A stretch of 64,000 nt of DNA from Flavitalea sp966112615 (GTDB lineage: Bacteria > Bacteroidota > Bacteroidia > Chitinophagales > Chitinophagaceae): contig CBHWDO010000005.1 of the NCBI GenBank assembly GCA_966112615.1, forward strand, positions 62,001-126,000, in the 5' to 3' direction. Below are positions 43,447 through 51,270 of the stretch, piece by piece (positions within the stretch are counted from its first letter, which is position 1; each line of letters opens with the position of its first letter). Position numbers and translations under genes: made by a program. The notes under the pieces are model-generated. The model searched no databases. It saw nothing but the letters and a program-made list of their open reading frames with translations, and was not told the DNA's origin.

Positions 43447-44877
43447 TTAATTAATGACAGCTGCTTCCACCATGGTACCCAGCAATGTTCCGCCGGTACT
43501 ATCCGTCACTAACACTTCCACATAATCTCCTTTCTTCAGATCCCTGTCTTCCTTGGGGAACACGATCACTTTATTCTGACTGTTCCTTCCCATCCAGTGG
43601 CTATCGCTCTTCTTACTGTTTCCTTCAATCAGGACCTTGAAGGTTTTTCCTTCATCGGCCATGTTATTTTCATCAGAGATCTTTCGCTGAAGGTCAACGA
43701 TCTCCTGTAATCTTCTTTTCTTGGTTTCTTCAGGCACATCATCCTGGTATCTTCTTGCAGCTAGTGTTCCGGGACGTTCACTGTAGAAGAACATATAACT
43801 CATGTCGTAACGACAATAATCAATCACACTCAGTGTTTCCTGGTGGTCTTCTTCTGTTTCAGTACAAAAGCCTGCAATGATATCCGAGCTGATTGCACAA
43901 TCAGGCATGATCTCTTTAATACGATCCACTTTTGCCAGGTACCACTCTTTGGTATAGGTCCGGTTCATTAGCTGAAGGATCCTGCTGGAACCACTTTGTA
44001 ATGGAAGGTGGATGTATTTGCAGATATTCTCATACTTCGCCATGGTATACAACACATCGTCCGTAATATCCTTTGGATGAGAAGTGGAGAATCGAACCCT
44101 TAATAAAGGACTCACCTGTGCCACCATTTCGAGTAACATCGCAAAAGTCACTGTTTCCTTTCCGTCATCACTTACCCAGTAATAGCTGTCAACATTCTGT
44201 CCGAGTAAAGTAACTTCCCTATATCCTTCGTTGAATAGCTGTTCACATTCTGCAATGATGGAATGAGTATCTCTGCTTCTTTCGCGGCCACGGGTAAAAG
44301 GTACCACGCAGAAAGCGCACATATTATTACAGCCTCTCATGATGCTTACGAAAGCAGTGATACCGTTGCTGTCAAGACGAACGGGGGAGATGTCGGCATA
44401 GGTTTCTTCCCTGCTCAACAACACATTCACTGTTTTCTGACCGGTTTCTGCTTCTTCGATTAATCCAGGCAGTGTTCTATAAGCATCGGGACCAACTACC
44501 ATATCAACCAGCTTTTCTTCCTCCAGCAGTTTTGCCTTCAGTCGTTCAGCCATACAGCCCAACACGCCGATCAGGGCACCCGGGTTTCTCTTCTTGACAC
44601 CTCTCAGGTGGGTAAGCCGGTTACGGACAGTTTGCTCTGCTTTTTCACGAATAGAGCAAGTATTGATGAGGATCAGGTCCGCTTCTTCGAAATTACGAGT
44701 AGCACCATAGCCACTGTCGTGGAGAATTGACGCAACAATTTCACTGTCAGAAAAATTCATCTGGCATCCATAGCTCTCTATATAAAACTTCTTCCCAGTT
44801 TCGAGTTGTTCGGCAGGTGCATAGGCTTCTCCCTGTCTGCTTTCGTCATGAACTTTATTGAACGTCATCTCCAGCAT
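43447..44877 (-). CDS. miaB: tRNA methylthiotransferase MiaB
   Basis: The 476-residue enzyme makes 2-methylthio-N6-isopentenyladenosine at position 37 of tRNAs. It has the N-terminal UPF0004 cluster (ESYGCQMNFSDSE, NTCSIREKAE, LGCMAERL), the radical-SAM cluster CNNMCAFC and the TRAM RNA-binding domain at the C-terminus (from about 410). The start is either ATG 44877 or the ATG at 44868 (MTFNKVHDE). It is the first gene of a leftward operon running to secG. Confidence 0.95.
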   Translation of the reverse strand: MLEMTFNKVHDESRQGEAYAPAEQLETGKKFYIESYGCQMNFSDSEIVASILHDSGYGATRNFEEADLILINTCSIREKAEQTVRNRLTHLRGVKKRNPGALIGVLGCMAERLKAKLLEEEKLVDMVVGPDAYRTLPGLIEEAETGQKTVNVLLSREETYADISPVRLDSNGITAFVSIMRGCNNMCAFCVVPFTRGRERSRDTHSIIAECEQLFNEGYREVTLLGQNVDSYYWVSDDGKETVTFAMLLEMVAQVSPLLRVRFSTSHPKDITDDVLYTMAKYENICKYIHLPLQSGSSRILQLMNRTYTKEWYLAKVDRIKEIMPDCAISSDIIAGFCTETEEDHQETLSVIDYCRYDMSYMFFYSERPGTLAARRYQDDVPEETKKRRLQEIVDLQRKISDENNMADEGKTFKVLIEGNSKKSDSHWMGRNSQNKVIVFPKEDRDLKKGDYVEVLVTDSTGGTLLGTMVEAAVIN

Positions 44878-44900
44878 ACAAACAAGTAAAATTTAGTCGG

Positions 44901-44908
44901 CAAAAATA
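44901..44908 (-). promoter_or_regulatory. -7 box for the miaB operon (TATTTTTG)
   Basis: An exact TAnnTTTG match on the minus strand, 23 bases before the miaB start. It gives a normal short leader. The -33 element is not convincing. Confidence 0.45.
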
Positions 44909-44937
44909 AGTAAAATGACAGTCTGTCAGTACATATA

Positions 44938-45453
44938 TCAGGCATTTATTTTAAACGCATAGCGTTTTCCCAGCCAGCTGTCTTTTGCAGGGATCAACCA
45001 ATTGGTTTCCAGGCCTTTCTTATCAAGTATCGTATTATTGAAATAGAGAGTATCCGCATTCACGAAACCGTGTTCAACAGCATAGTTTAGCTGGTTCATG
45101 GGAATTACCTGGACTTTATCTTTTACCACAAAAGCAAGTGATTGCCTGTCGAACAGGTTTACATTATAGATCTTTTCGATCTCCTTAATCAGCCTTACCG
45201 AGCTGTCGGTACTGCATCCGCTTACGGAATGATCGCTTTCATCGGCCATCAGGATGATGAACTGGCCGAAAAATATGGTTGCGAAACCTTTATTTTGACT
45301 GCCGTGTGTGTTCCAACCCTGTACAAAATCTTCCAGCATTTTCTCGATCTGGAGTGCTTCTGAAAGGGTAAACAGACGGTTGCTCTGGTAGATCCAGACT
45401 CTTGAATTATCAGCAAATTCTGCAGGCAATAATGATCTGTATTCTAAATTCAT
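44938..45453 (-). CDS. Conserved Bacteroidota protein of unknown function
   Basis: The 171-residue soluble protein contains RVWIYQSNRLFTLSEALQIE, a FFGQFIILMADES strand-like segment and SGCSTDSSVRLIKEIE. Similar proteins in related genomes are sometimes labelled ABC transporter ATPase, but no Walker A or signature motif is present, so I do not use that name. The SGCSTD cysteine/serine loop could be functional. It stands alone, between miaB and the CCG-domain gene. Confidence 0.7.
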   Translation of the reverse strand: MNLEYRSLLPAEFADNSRVWIYQSNRLFTLSEALQIEKMLEDFVQGWNTHGSQNKGFATIFFGQFIILMADESDHSVSGCSTDSSVRLIKEIEKIYNVNLFDRQSLAFVVKDKVQVIPMNQLNYAVEHGFVNADTLYFNNTILDKKGLETNWLIPAKDSWLGKRYAFKINA

Positions 45454-45457
45454 GCTG

Positions 45458-45465
45458 CAAAAATA
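45458..45465 (-). promoter_or_regulatory. -7 box touching a start codon (TATTTTTG)
   Basis: An exact TAnnTTTG match on the minus strand, only four bases from the ATG at 45453. It is the third such case beside prc and lipA. Confidence 0.45.
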
Positions 45466-45490
45466 AGAAGGTTTTGGGGCGATGCTACTG

Positions 45491-46270
45491 TTAAATCATG
45501 GATGCAGCTACCAGTTCCGCAATATCCAGGACCTGGGTACTATCTTCCTTTTCCCTTGTTTTAACTCCATCGGTTAACATGGTATTACAAAATGGGCAGG
45601 CTGCTGCAATAATACTTGCTCCTGTTCCAATGGCTTCATCGGTCCTTTCCCAGTTGATGCGCTTTTCACCTTTTTCCTCCTCTTTGAACATCTGCGCTCC
45701 ACCTGCACCGCAGCATAAGCCATTTGAGCGACACCTTTTCATTTCCACCAGTTCAGCATCGAGAGCTTCGAGGACTTTCCTGGGAGCTTCGTATATATTA
45801 TTGGAGCGACCCAGGTAGCAGCTATCGTGGTAAGTGATCTTTTTACCTTTAAAATCACCACCTTCCTTTAACCTGATCTTTCCTTCATCGATCAGTTGCT
45901 GTATCAGTGTAGTGTGGTGAATCACTTCATATGTACCGCCCAACTCAGGATATTCGTTTTTCAATGTGTTGAAGCAATGAGGGCAGGCTGTGACAATCTT
46001 TTTGATTCCATAATTATTAAGTACCTGGATATTCTGGTACGCCATCATCTGGAACATGAATTCATTCCCGGCGCGTCGAACAGGATCGCCTGTGCACATT
46101 TCTTCATTACCCAGGATCGCATAATTGTATCCAACCTTATTCAGTATGGTAGCAAAAGCACGGGTGATCTTTTGTGCGCGCTGATCAAAACTTCCAGAGC
46201 ATCCAACCCAGAATAAGATATCAGGTGTTTGTCCATTCGCCATTAACTCCGCCATTACAGGAACATCCAT
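45491..46270 (-). CDS. CCG-domain (Fe-S)-binding protein, heterodisulfide-reductase-like
   Basis: The 259-residue protein has two CCG-type cysteine-rich modules, with cysteines in WVGCSGSFDQ, ACPHCFNTLKNEYP, YHDSCYLGR, SNGLCCGAGGAQM and ACPFCNTML. These bind [4Fe-4S]-type clusters in HdrB, GlpC and LldE relatives. The probable partner, a membrane-bound dicluster Fe-S protein, is at 49333 on the same strand; the two are separated by a four-gene unit on the other strand. Electron donor and acceptor are unknown. Confidence 0.87.
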   Translation of the reverse strand: MDVPVMAELMANGQTPDILFWVGCSGSFDQRAQKITRAFATILNKVGYNYAILGNEEMCTGDPVRRAGNEFMFQMMAYQNIQVLNNYGIKKIVTACPHCFNTLKNEYPELGGTYEVIHHTTLIQQLIDEGKIRLKEGGDFKGKKITYHDSCYLGRSNNIYEAPRKVLEALDAELVEMKRCRSNGLCCGAGGAQMFKEEEKGEKRINWERTDEAIGTGASIIAAACPFCNTMLTDGVKTREKEDSTQVLDIAELVAASMI

Positions 46271-46401
46271 ATCAATCGTTTTTATAAAGGTATCAATATT
46301 GCAATACCGAGGTAATAAAATTAGGGGAAATCAAATTGCCCTTGTTAAGTCAATGAACTTAATAAAAAAATAATCTATTTTGCAACAAACCGACCTTTCC
46401 A

Positions 46402-46902
46402 ATGCAATTAAATCAAGCTGTCAACAATGTATTTCTTCAATTAAGCAGCAGTCTGGACCAGTTATCGGCCGGGGAATATATCCAACCCTGTAATAATCTT
46501 TCAAATAATACGGTAGGGCAGCATGTCCGCCATATCATTGAATTATTTCAATGCCTTGAAAATGGGTATGATGCAGGACTTGTCAATTATGAAAAACGAA
46601 AGCGTGATGTAGCTATTGAAACCGATAAGGTTTTGGCCGGTGCATTATTAAAAGAGGTTTATAGTAAGCTGGATCGCCCCGATAAGGAAATGATCCTGGA
46701 AGCATCATACAGTGATGTGGATTCAGAACCATTGAGGATACCTACCAATTATTACCGTGAGGTTGCTTATAATCTTGAGCATACCATACATCATATGGCC
46801 TTGATCAGGGTTGGTATCAGGGAAGTTTCGAGCGTTGAATTACCTGCAGATTTTGGAGTGGCTTCTTCTACCATAAAGTATCGCAAAGAATGTGCACAGT
46901 AA
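46402..46902 (+). CDS. DinB-family protein
   Basis: The 166-residue four-helix protein has the metal-binding histidines of the DinB/YfiT superfamily: NNTVGQHVRHIIELF in the second helix and LEHTIHHMALIRVG in the third. Members are often thiol-dependent S-transferases or metal hydrolases with bacillithiol or mycothiol, but the substrate here is unknown. It starts the rightward four-gene unit to LysE and overlaps the next gene by 13 bases. Confidence 0.85.
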   Translation: MQLNQAVNNVFLQLSSSLDQLSAGEYIQPCNNLSNNTVGQHVRHIIELFQCLENGYDAGLVNYEKRKRDVAIETDKVLAGALLKEVYSKLDRPDKEMILEASYSDVDSEPLRIPTNYYREVAYNLEHTIHHMALIRVGIREVSSVELPADFGVASSTIKYRKECAQ

Positions 46903-47618
46903 GTTTTGTACCTCAGGAAGGCCGAATATATATCACATCCAACCGGGATGAAAAAATAACCCGCAAAACCGCATTGGATCCTGCGTTTTATCAAATGCAG
47001 ACGGGAAGAATAGCATTTCCCAGAGATGGTCATGCCGGTGGAACCTGGATCGCCATCCATGAAAATGGAAATGCGATCGTATTTTTAAACGGGGCAGAAG
47101 TGAAGCATGAGAAAAAAGAATCCTACAGGAAGAGCAGAGGGCTAATACTTTTAGAGATCATCGACAGCGAGGAGCCGGATACAACTTTTACAAACATAGA
47201 CCTGGATCATATTGAGCCCTTCACTGCCATTTTATGGTGCGATGATAATTTGTACCAGGGCAGGTGGGATGGTCATTTGAAACAATTGGTCAGGATGGAT
47301 GAATCGCAGCCGCATATCTGGGCTTCCTGCACTTTATACACCAATGAAGTGATCAACAAAAGAAAAGAATGGTTTGCATCATTTATGCAAAAACATCCCT
47401 TCATTGAACAGCCTGCTATAGTTGGATTTCATTTATTCACCGGTGAAGGTGATGCGCACAATGATCTTCGTATCAATCGAAATGGGATTGATGTAACTGT
47501 AAGCGTTACATCCATTGTTATAGAAGAGGATCAGATCTCAATGAAATATCATGACCTGGTGAATGAAAAAGAATCAGAGATCAGTACTTCATTGATCAAA
47601 CCCGGGATTGAAAAATAA
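46890..47618 (+). CDS. NRDE/TANGO2-family protein
   Basis: The 242-residue protein begins MCTVSFVP. Cys2 would be the N-terminal nucleophile after Met removal, as in Ntn-hydrolases. The SNRDEKITRKTA block gives the family its NRDE name. GGTWIAIHENGNAIVFLNG is another conserved segment. The biochemical role is not settled. It overlaps dinB by 13 bases and its stop shares a base with the next start (TAATG), so translation is tightly coupled. Confidence 0.87.
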   Translation: MCTVSFVPQEGRIYITSNRDEKITRKTALDPAFYQMQTGRIAFPRDGHAGGTWIAIHENGNAIVFLNGAEVKHEKKESYRKSRGLILLEIIDSEEPDTTFTNIDLDHIEPFTAILWCDDNLYQGRWDGHLKQLVRMDESQPHIWASCTLYTNEVINKRKEWFASFMQKHPFIEQPAIVGFHLFTGEGDAHNDLRINRNGIDVTVSVTSIVIEEDQISMKYHDLVNEKESEISTSLIKPGIEK

Positions 47619-48682
47619 TGAACCTGTTGAAACGTATCCTGCATAGGCCTTTTTTCATTCGATTATTGAATTGGGAATACTGGAGTTTTGGAATGGTCTA
47701 TTCCTGGATACTTCCTGTATATTTCTGGCATAGTCTCAAAGCCAGGTCTTTCTTTTTCTTTAATGCTTCCAATCCTTCAATTGAAAATGGTGGATTCACT
47801 GAAGAATCTAAAAAAGATATATACCCACTAATTCCCAAGGACCTTACACCTTTTACATTATTTTTTGACCTGCCTGCGAATGCCGACCTTGTTGTAAGTA
47901 AAGTACATGAATCAGGGTTGATGTATCCATTGGTGGGCAAACCTAATAAAGGCGGAAAAGGCCGCGGGGTAAAGGTTCTAAGAAATGATGCCGATCTGCG
48001 GAATTATATTTCATCTGCCTGCCTCGATTTCCATATACAGGAATTTGTTGCCTATCCTAAAGAAGTTGGAATTTTTTATTACAGGTTGCCTCATGAAGAA
48101 AACGGGCATGTTACAGGGATAGTTCGTAAGGAATTTTTAAGTGTAACCGGAAATGGAAGATCTACTATCCGTGAATTATTATACAGGGATGCAAGAGCAT
48201 TGTTGCAAAAGGAAAGTATTGAACGAATGCATGGGTCGGATCTGGATTCCGTTTTGGAAGAAGGAGAAAAAAGAATTGTGGTGCCTTACGGAAATCATGC
48301 CCGGGGAGCCATGTTCCTGGACGATAGTCATTTAATTGATGAGCAGTTGCGGAGTACATTTGATGCGATCTGTAAAAGAATTGATGGTTTTTTTTATGGT
48401 CGGCTTGATATTCGATATAAAGATTGGGAAGAATTAAAGCAGGGCAAAAATTTTTCGATCATTGAAGTAAATGGTGCAGGTTCGGAACCAACACATATTT
48501 ATGATCCGAAAAATTCATTGTTCTATGCCTGGAAAGAGATCACAAAACACTGGGCAATTTTATATAAAGTTAGTAAGGCTAACCACCAGCGAGGAGTGCC
48601 TTATATGAGTTTGAAGGAAGGTATGCAGATGTTCAGGAACGATAAGGAAACTTCCCGCAAACTGGCTTCCATGCCTGAATAA
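47618..48682 (+). CDS. ATP-grasp protein
   Basis: The 354-residue protein has a hydrophobic N-terminal part (WSFGMVYSWILPVYFW) that may hold it at the membrane, then an ATP-grasp fold. The glycine-rich phosphate loop is VGKPNKGGKGRGVKVL, the adenine-strand region is FHIQEFVAYPKEVGIF, and the Mg-binding strand is SIIEVNGAGSEPTHIYDP. Homologues are sometimes called D-Ala-D-Ala ligase, but the length and N-terminus differ, so the amine and acid substrates are unknown. It is followed by a LysE-type exporter after 10 bases. Confidence 0.8.
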   Translation: MNLLKRILHRPFFIRLLNWEYWSFGMVYSWILPVYFWHSLKARSFFFFNASNPSIENGGFTEESKKDIYPLIPKDLTPFTLFFDLPANADLVVSKVHESGLMYPLVGKPNKGGKGRGVKVLRNDADLRNYISSACLDFHIQEFVAYPKEVGIFYYRLPHEENGHVTGIVRKEFLSVTGNGRSTIRELLYRDARALLQKESIERMHGSDLDSVLEEGEKRIVVPYGNHARGAMFLDDSHLIDEQLRSTFDAICKRIDGFFYGRLDIRYKDWEELKQGKNFSIIEVNGAGSEPTHIYDPKNSLFYAWKEITKHWAILYKVSKANHQRGVPYMSLKEGMQMFRNDKETSRKLASMPE

Positions 48683-48692
48683 ATATGTTGAA

Positions 48693-49346
48693 ATGAAATT
48701 ATTTCGTGTCTTCATGACTGGGATGATGATCAGTTTCCTCGGAACGCTACCGTTGGGAACGCTCAATATTTCAGCCATGCAGATAGCGGTATCGGATGGA
48801 GTTTCTCCTGCCATTAAATTTGGCATTGGTGCATTGATCGTTGAAGTGATCTATGTAAGGATCTCTTTATTTGCCATGGCCTGGGTTACGAAAAGGAAAA
48901 AGCTTTTCCGAATATTTGAATGGGTTACGGTAGCGATCATCTTTGCCTTAGCTATTTCAAGCCTGGTCGCTGCCATGGATCCGGAGGTTAAAAAGAACGC
49001 CATTCTATCCAATACCATCCATCGTTTCTGGTTAGGCATCATGTTGAGTGCCATTAATCCTATGCAGATCCCTTTCTGGTTTGGATGGAGTACAGCATTG
49101 TTCAGCAGGGGAATCCTTCTGAATAAAAATATCTTCTATAATTTATACATTGGTGGAATCGGGATCGGAACATTTCTTGGTTTCCTGATCTTTATCTTCG
49201 GGGGAAGGCTGATCGTAGAAAAGATGAATGCCAACCAGTCTTCCATTCAATATGCAGTAGCCGGGATATTTTTTCTCACTGGAATATTTTTTCTCATCAA
49301 AACCTTACGCAGCAAACCTTTAAAGCCTGATGCTATTTCCAGTTGA
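48693..49346 (+). CDS. LysE-family translocator
   Basis: The 217-residue protein has six hydrophobic segments. The first two show the family pattern GTLPLGTLNISAMQIAVSDG and AIKFGIGALIVEVIYV. LysE/RhtB members export amino acids or derivatives. It ends the dinB-NRDE-ATP-grasp unit and overlaps the convergent Fe-S gene by 14 bases. Confidence 0.85.
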   Translation: MKLFRVFMTGMMISFLGTLPLGTLNISAMQIAVSDGVSPAIKFGIGALIVEVIYVRISLFAMAWVTKRKKLFRIFEWVTVAIIFALAISSLVAAMDPEVKKNAILSNTIHRFWLGIMLSAINPMQIPFWFGWSTALFSRGILLNKNIFYNLYIGGIGIGTFLGFLIFIFGGRLIVEKMNANQSSIQYAVAGIFFLTGIFFLIKTLRSKPLKPDAISS

Positions 49347-50649
49347 TTCGCTCATCGGGTGAAAATTTCCAGGGTGCAAAGTTGTTTTCAACATTACCGA
49401 ACATGGCATTCCATTCCTGCGGAGCGTTGGATTCTTCCATGATCAGTGATCTTCGAAGTTCTATAATGATCTCTAATGGAGAAATGGCAACAGGACATTC
49501 CTGGACACAAGCCTGGCAGGTGGTACAGGCACGCAATTCTTCAGCGGTAATATAATTGTGCAGAAGTGTTTTTCCATCATCCTGGAATGTTCCATTATTC
49601 GACTTGATATTCTTCCTGACATCTTCCATCCGGTCGCGTGTATCCATCATGATCTTGCGCGGCGATAAAGATTTGCCGGTTTGTGTTGCAGGGCAGGCAG
49701 CACTACACCTTCCACATTCCGTACAACTATAGGCATCCAAGAGGTTCCTCCAACTCAGGTCAAATATATCTTTAGCCCCGAATTTATCAGGTGCTACTGC
49801 ATCGGCTGGAGCCAGTTCAGGTTGCATGGCATACAGGACTTCATTTTGAATGGAAGGCATATTGCGGATCTTCCCGAAAGATTCCAACCTGGCATAATAT
49901 GCATTTGGAAATGCCAGGATGATATGAAGATGTTTTGAATAAGGGAGGTAATTCAGGAAAGCCAAAATACCAACAATATGCAGCCACCATGCACTTCTTT
50001 CAAGAGCCACCAGGGCTTCATTACTGTTCCCGGAAAATATTGGCTGCAGCATGCCCGAAATGATAAAAGCACCGGTCTGGTGTTCACCATAATGACCATA
50101 ATTTCTTTGCTGCAGAACACCATCAGTTGCATTCATAATAATGAACAGCGACATCAGTATGATCTCTGTAACCAAAATATAATTAGCATCGGAACGGGGC
50201 CAGCCGTTGAGATCGCGGTGACGAAACCTCCACAGTTTGATCACGTTTCTTCTCCATAAAAAAGCAATGCAGACAATGATCACACCCACTGCGAGGATCT
50301 CGAAAAAGTTAATGAGAAAATTGTAAAAGCCACCAAGAGGAGCGGCAAATAGACGATGAGTTCCAAAGATGCCATCGAGCAGGATCTCCAATACTTCAAT
50401 ATTGATGATGATAAATCCGGCATAGATCACAAAGTGCATTATAGCTACAACAGGCTTGCGGAACATTTTCTTTTGACCAAAGGCCAGCAACAGCACATTT
50501 TTCCAACGCTGATCCGGATGATCATTGTAAGGCTCGTCTTTGCCAAGATTAATATTGGCGCGGATATCACGGACCTTTCTTGCAAAAAGAAAAATGGCAA
50601 TGGCTAATAAAGCTACAAACAAGACCTGACCTAGGACCTCCATGTACAT
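49333..50649 (-). CDS. Membrane Fe-S protein with 4Fe-4S dicluster domain (heterodisulfide-reductase-related)
   Basis: The 438-residue protein has about five membrane helices in the first 270 residues (a nitrate-reductase-gamma-like part; His in AIMHFVIYAGF and WWLHIVGILAF may bind haem). Two [4Fe-4S] motifs follow in CTECGRCSAACPATQTGK and CTTCQACVQECPVAI. It would pass electrons between the quinone pool and a soluble CCG protein such as the one at 45491. ATG 50649 or 50643 may be the start. TATCTTAG at 50664-50671 on the minus strand is one mismatch from a -7 box. Confidence 0.88.
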   Translation of the reverse strand: MYMEVLGQVLFVALLAIAIFLFARKVRDIRANINLGKDEPYNDHPDQRWKNVLLLAFGQKKMFRKPVVAIMHFVIYAGFIIINIEVLEILLDGIFGTHRLFAAPLGGFYNFLINFFEILAVGVIIVCIAFLWRRNVIKLWRFRHRDLNGWPRSDANYILVTEIILMSLFIIMNATDGVLQQRNYGHYGEHQTGAFIISGMLQPIFSGNSNEALVALERSAWWLHIVGILAFLNYLPYSKHLHIILAFPNAYYARLESFGKIRNMPSIQNEVLYAMQPELAPADAVAPDKFGAKDIFDLSWRNLLDAYSCTECGRCSAACPATQTGKSLSPRKIMMDTRDRMEDVRKNIKSNNGTFQDDGKTLLHNYITAEELRACTTCQACVQECPVAISPLEIIIELRRSLIMEESNAPQEWNAMFGNVENNFAPWKFSPDERINWK

Positions 50650-50702
50650 CGAATTAGTGAATACTAAGATAAGAGATAAAAATTATCGTGGTCAAGATGT
50701 TT

Positions 50703-50734
50703 ATTGGTTAATTTAATCCGGTCGATTAGCTTTG
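50703..50734 (+). promoter_or_regulatory. Promoter of the pyrR-like/phosphohexomutase pair
   Basis: ATTG (50703-50706), 20 bases, then TAGCTTTG (50727-50734) fits the TTG-N20-TAnnTTTG arrangement; the -7 match is exact. The ATG follows 16 bases later. Confidence 0.7.
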
Positions 50735-50750
50735 ACGAAAGTTTTCTTTC

Positions 50751-51242
50751 ATGAAGAAATACATATTAGACCAGGAGACTGTTTCACGCAAGTTGCACAG
50801 GATGGCACTGGAGATCATTGAAAATAATATTGAAGAAGAGGAGCTGGTACTGGTGGGCATCCGGGATCATGGAAGTGTGATCGCCCGGGAGATCCAGCAT
50901 ATTCTGGCTTCGGAAACAAAGTTGAAGACCTCGCTGGTTCATTTATCACTCGATAAAAAAAATCCCGGAGAAATAACCCTGAGTGAGGATATTTCCCTGG
51001 CAGGAAAAGTAGTTTTTGTAATTGATGATGTAGCGAATTCCGGCAAGACCATGCTCTATGCACTTCAGCCCGTTTTATCCGGAAAACCAAAGAAGATCCA
51101 AACTCTGGCACTGGTAGAAAGAACGCATAAAGCATTTCCGGTGAATACGGATTATGTTGGTCTTTCATTAGCCACTACGGTTCAGGACCATATTTTTGTT
51201 GAAGTAGCGGGTGATGTGGTAACCGGTGCGTATATTGTTTAA
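50751..51242 (+). CDS. Phosphoribosyltransferase, PyrR-like
   Basis: The 163-residue protein has the PRPP-binding loop VVFVIDDVANSGKTMLYAL and, near the N-terminus, LVLVGIRDHGSVIAREI, both as in PyrR-type uracil phosphoribosyltransferases. No pyrimidine biosynthetic gene or leader hairpin is nearby, so an RNA-binding attenuator role is not supported here. It is followed by a phosphohexomutase after 28 bases and probably shares its transcript. Confidence 0.85.
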   Translation: MKKYILDQETVSRKLHRMALEIIENNIEEEELVLVGIRDHGSVIAREIQHILASETKLKTSLVHLSLDKKNPGEITLSEDISLAGKVVFVIDDVANSGKTMLYALQPVLSGKPKKIQTLALVERTHKAFPVNTDYVGLSLATTVQDHIFVEVAGDVVTGAYIV

Positions 51243-51270
51243 CCTTACTATTAAAAATCAATACAACACT

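Noticed and set aside
44938..45453. ABC transporter ATPase label for the 171-residue protein
   Set aside because: No Walker A, Walker B or ABC signature is present, so the label sometimes given to homologues is not supported by sequence.
50751..51242. PyrR attenuator with leader hairpin
   Set aside because: The leader is only about ten bases after the promoter and no pyrimidine operon is adjacent, so there is no room or context for attenuation.
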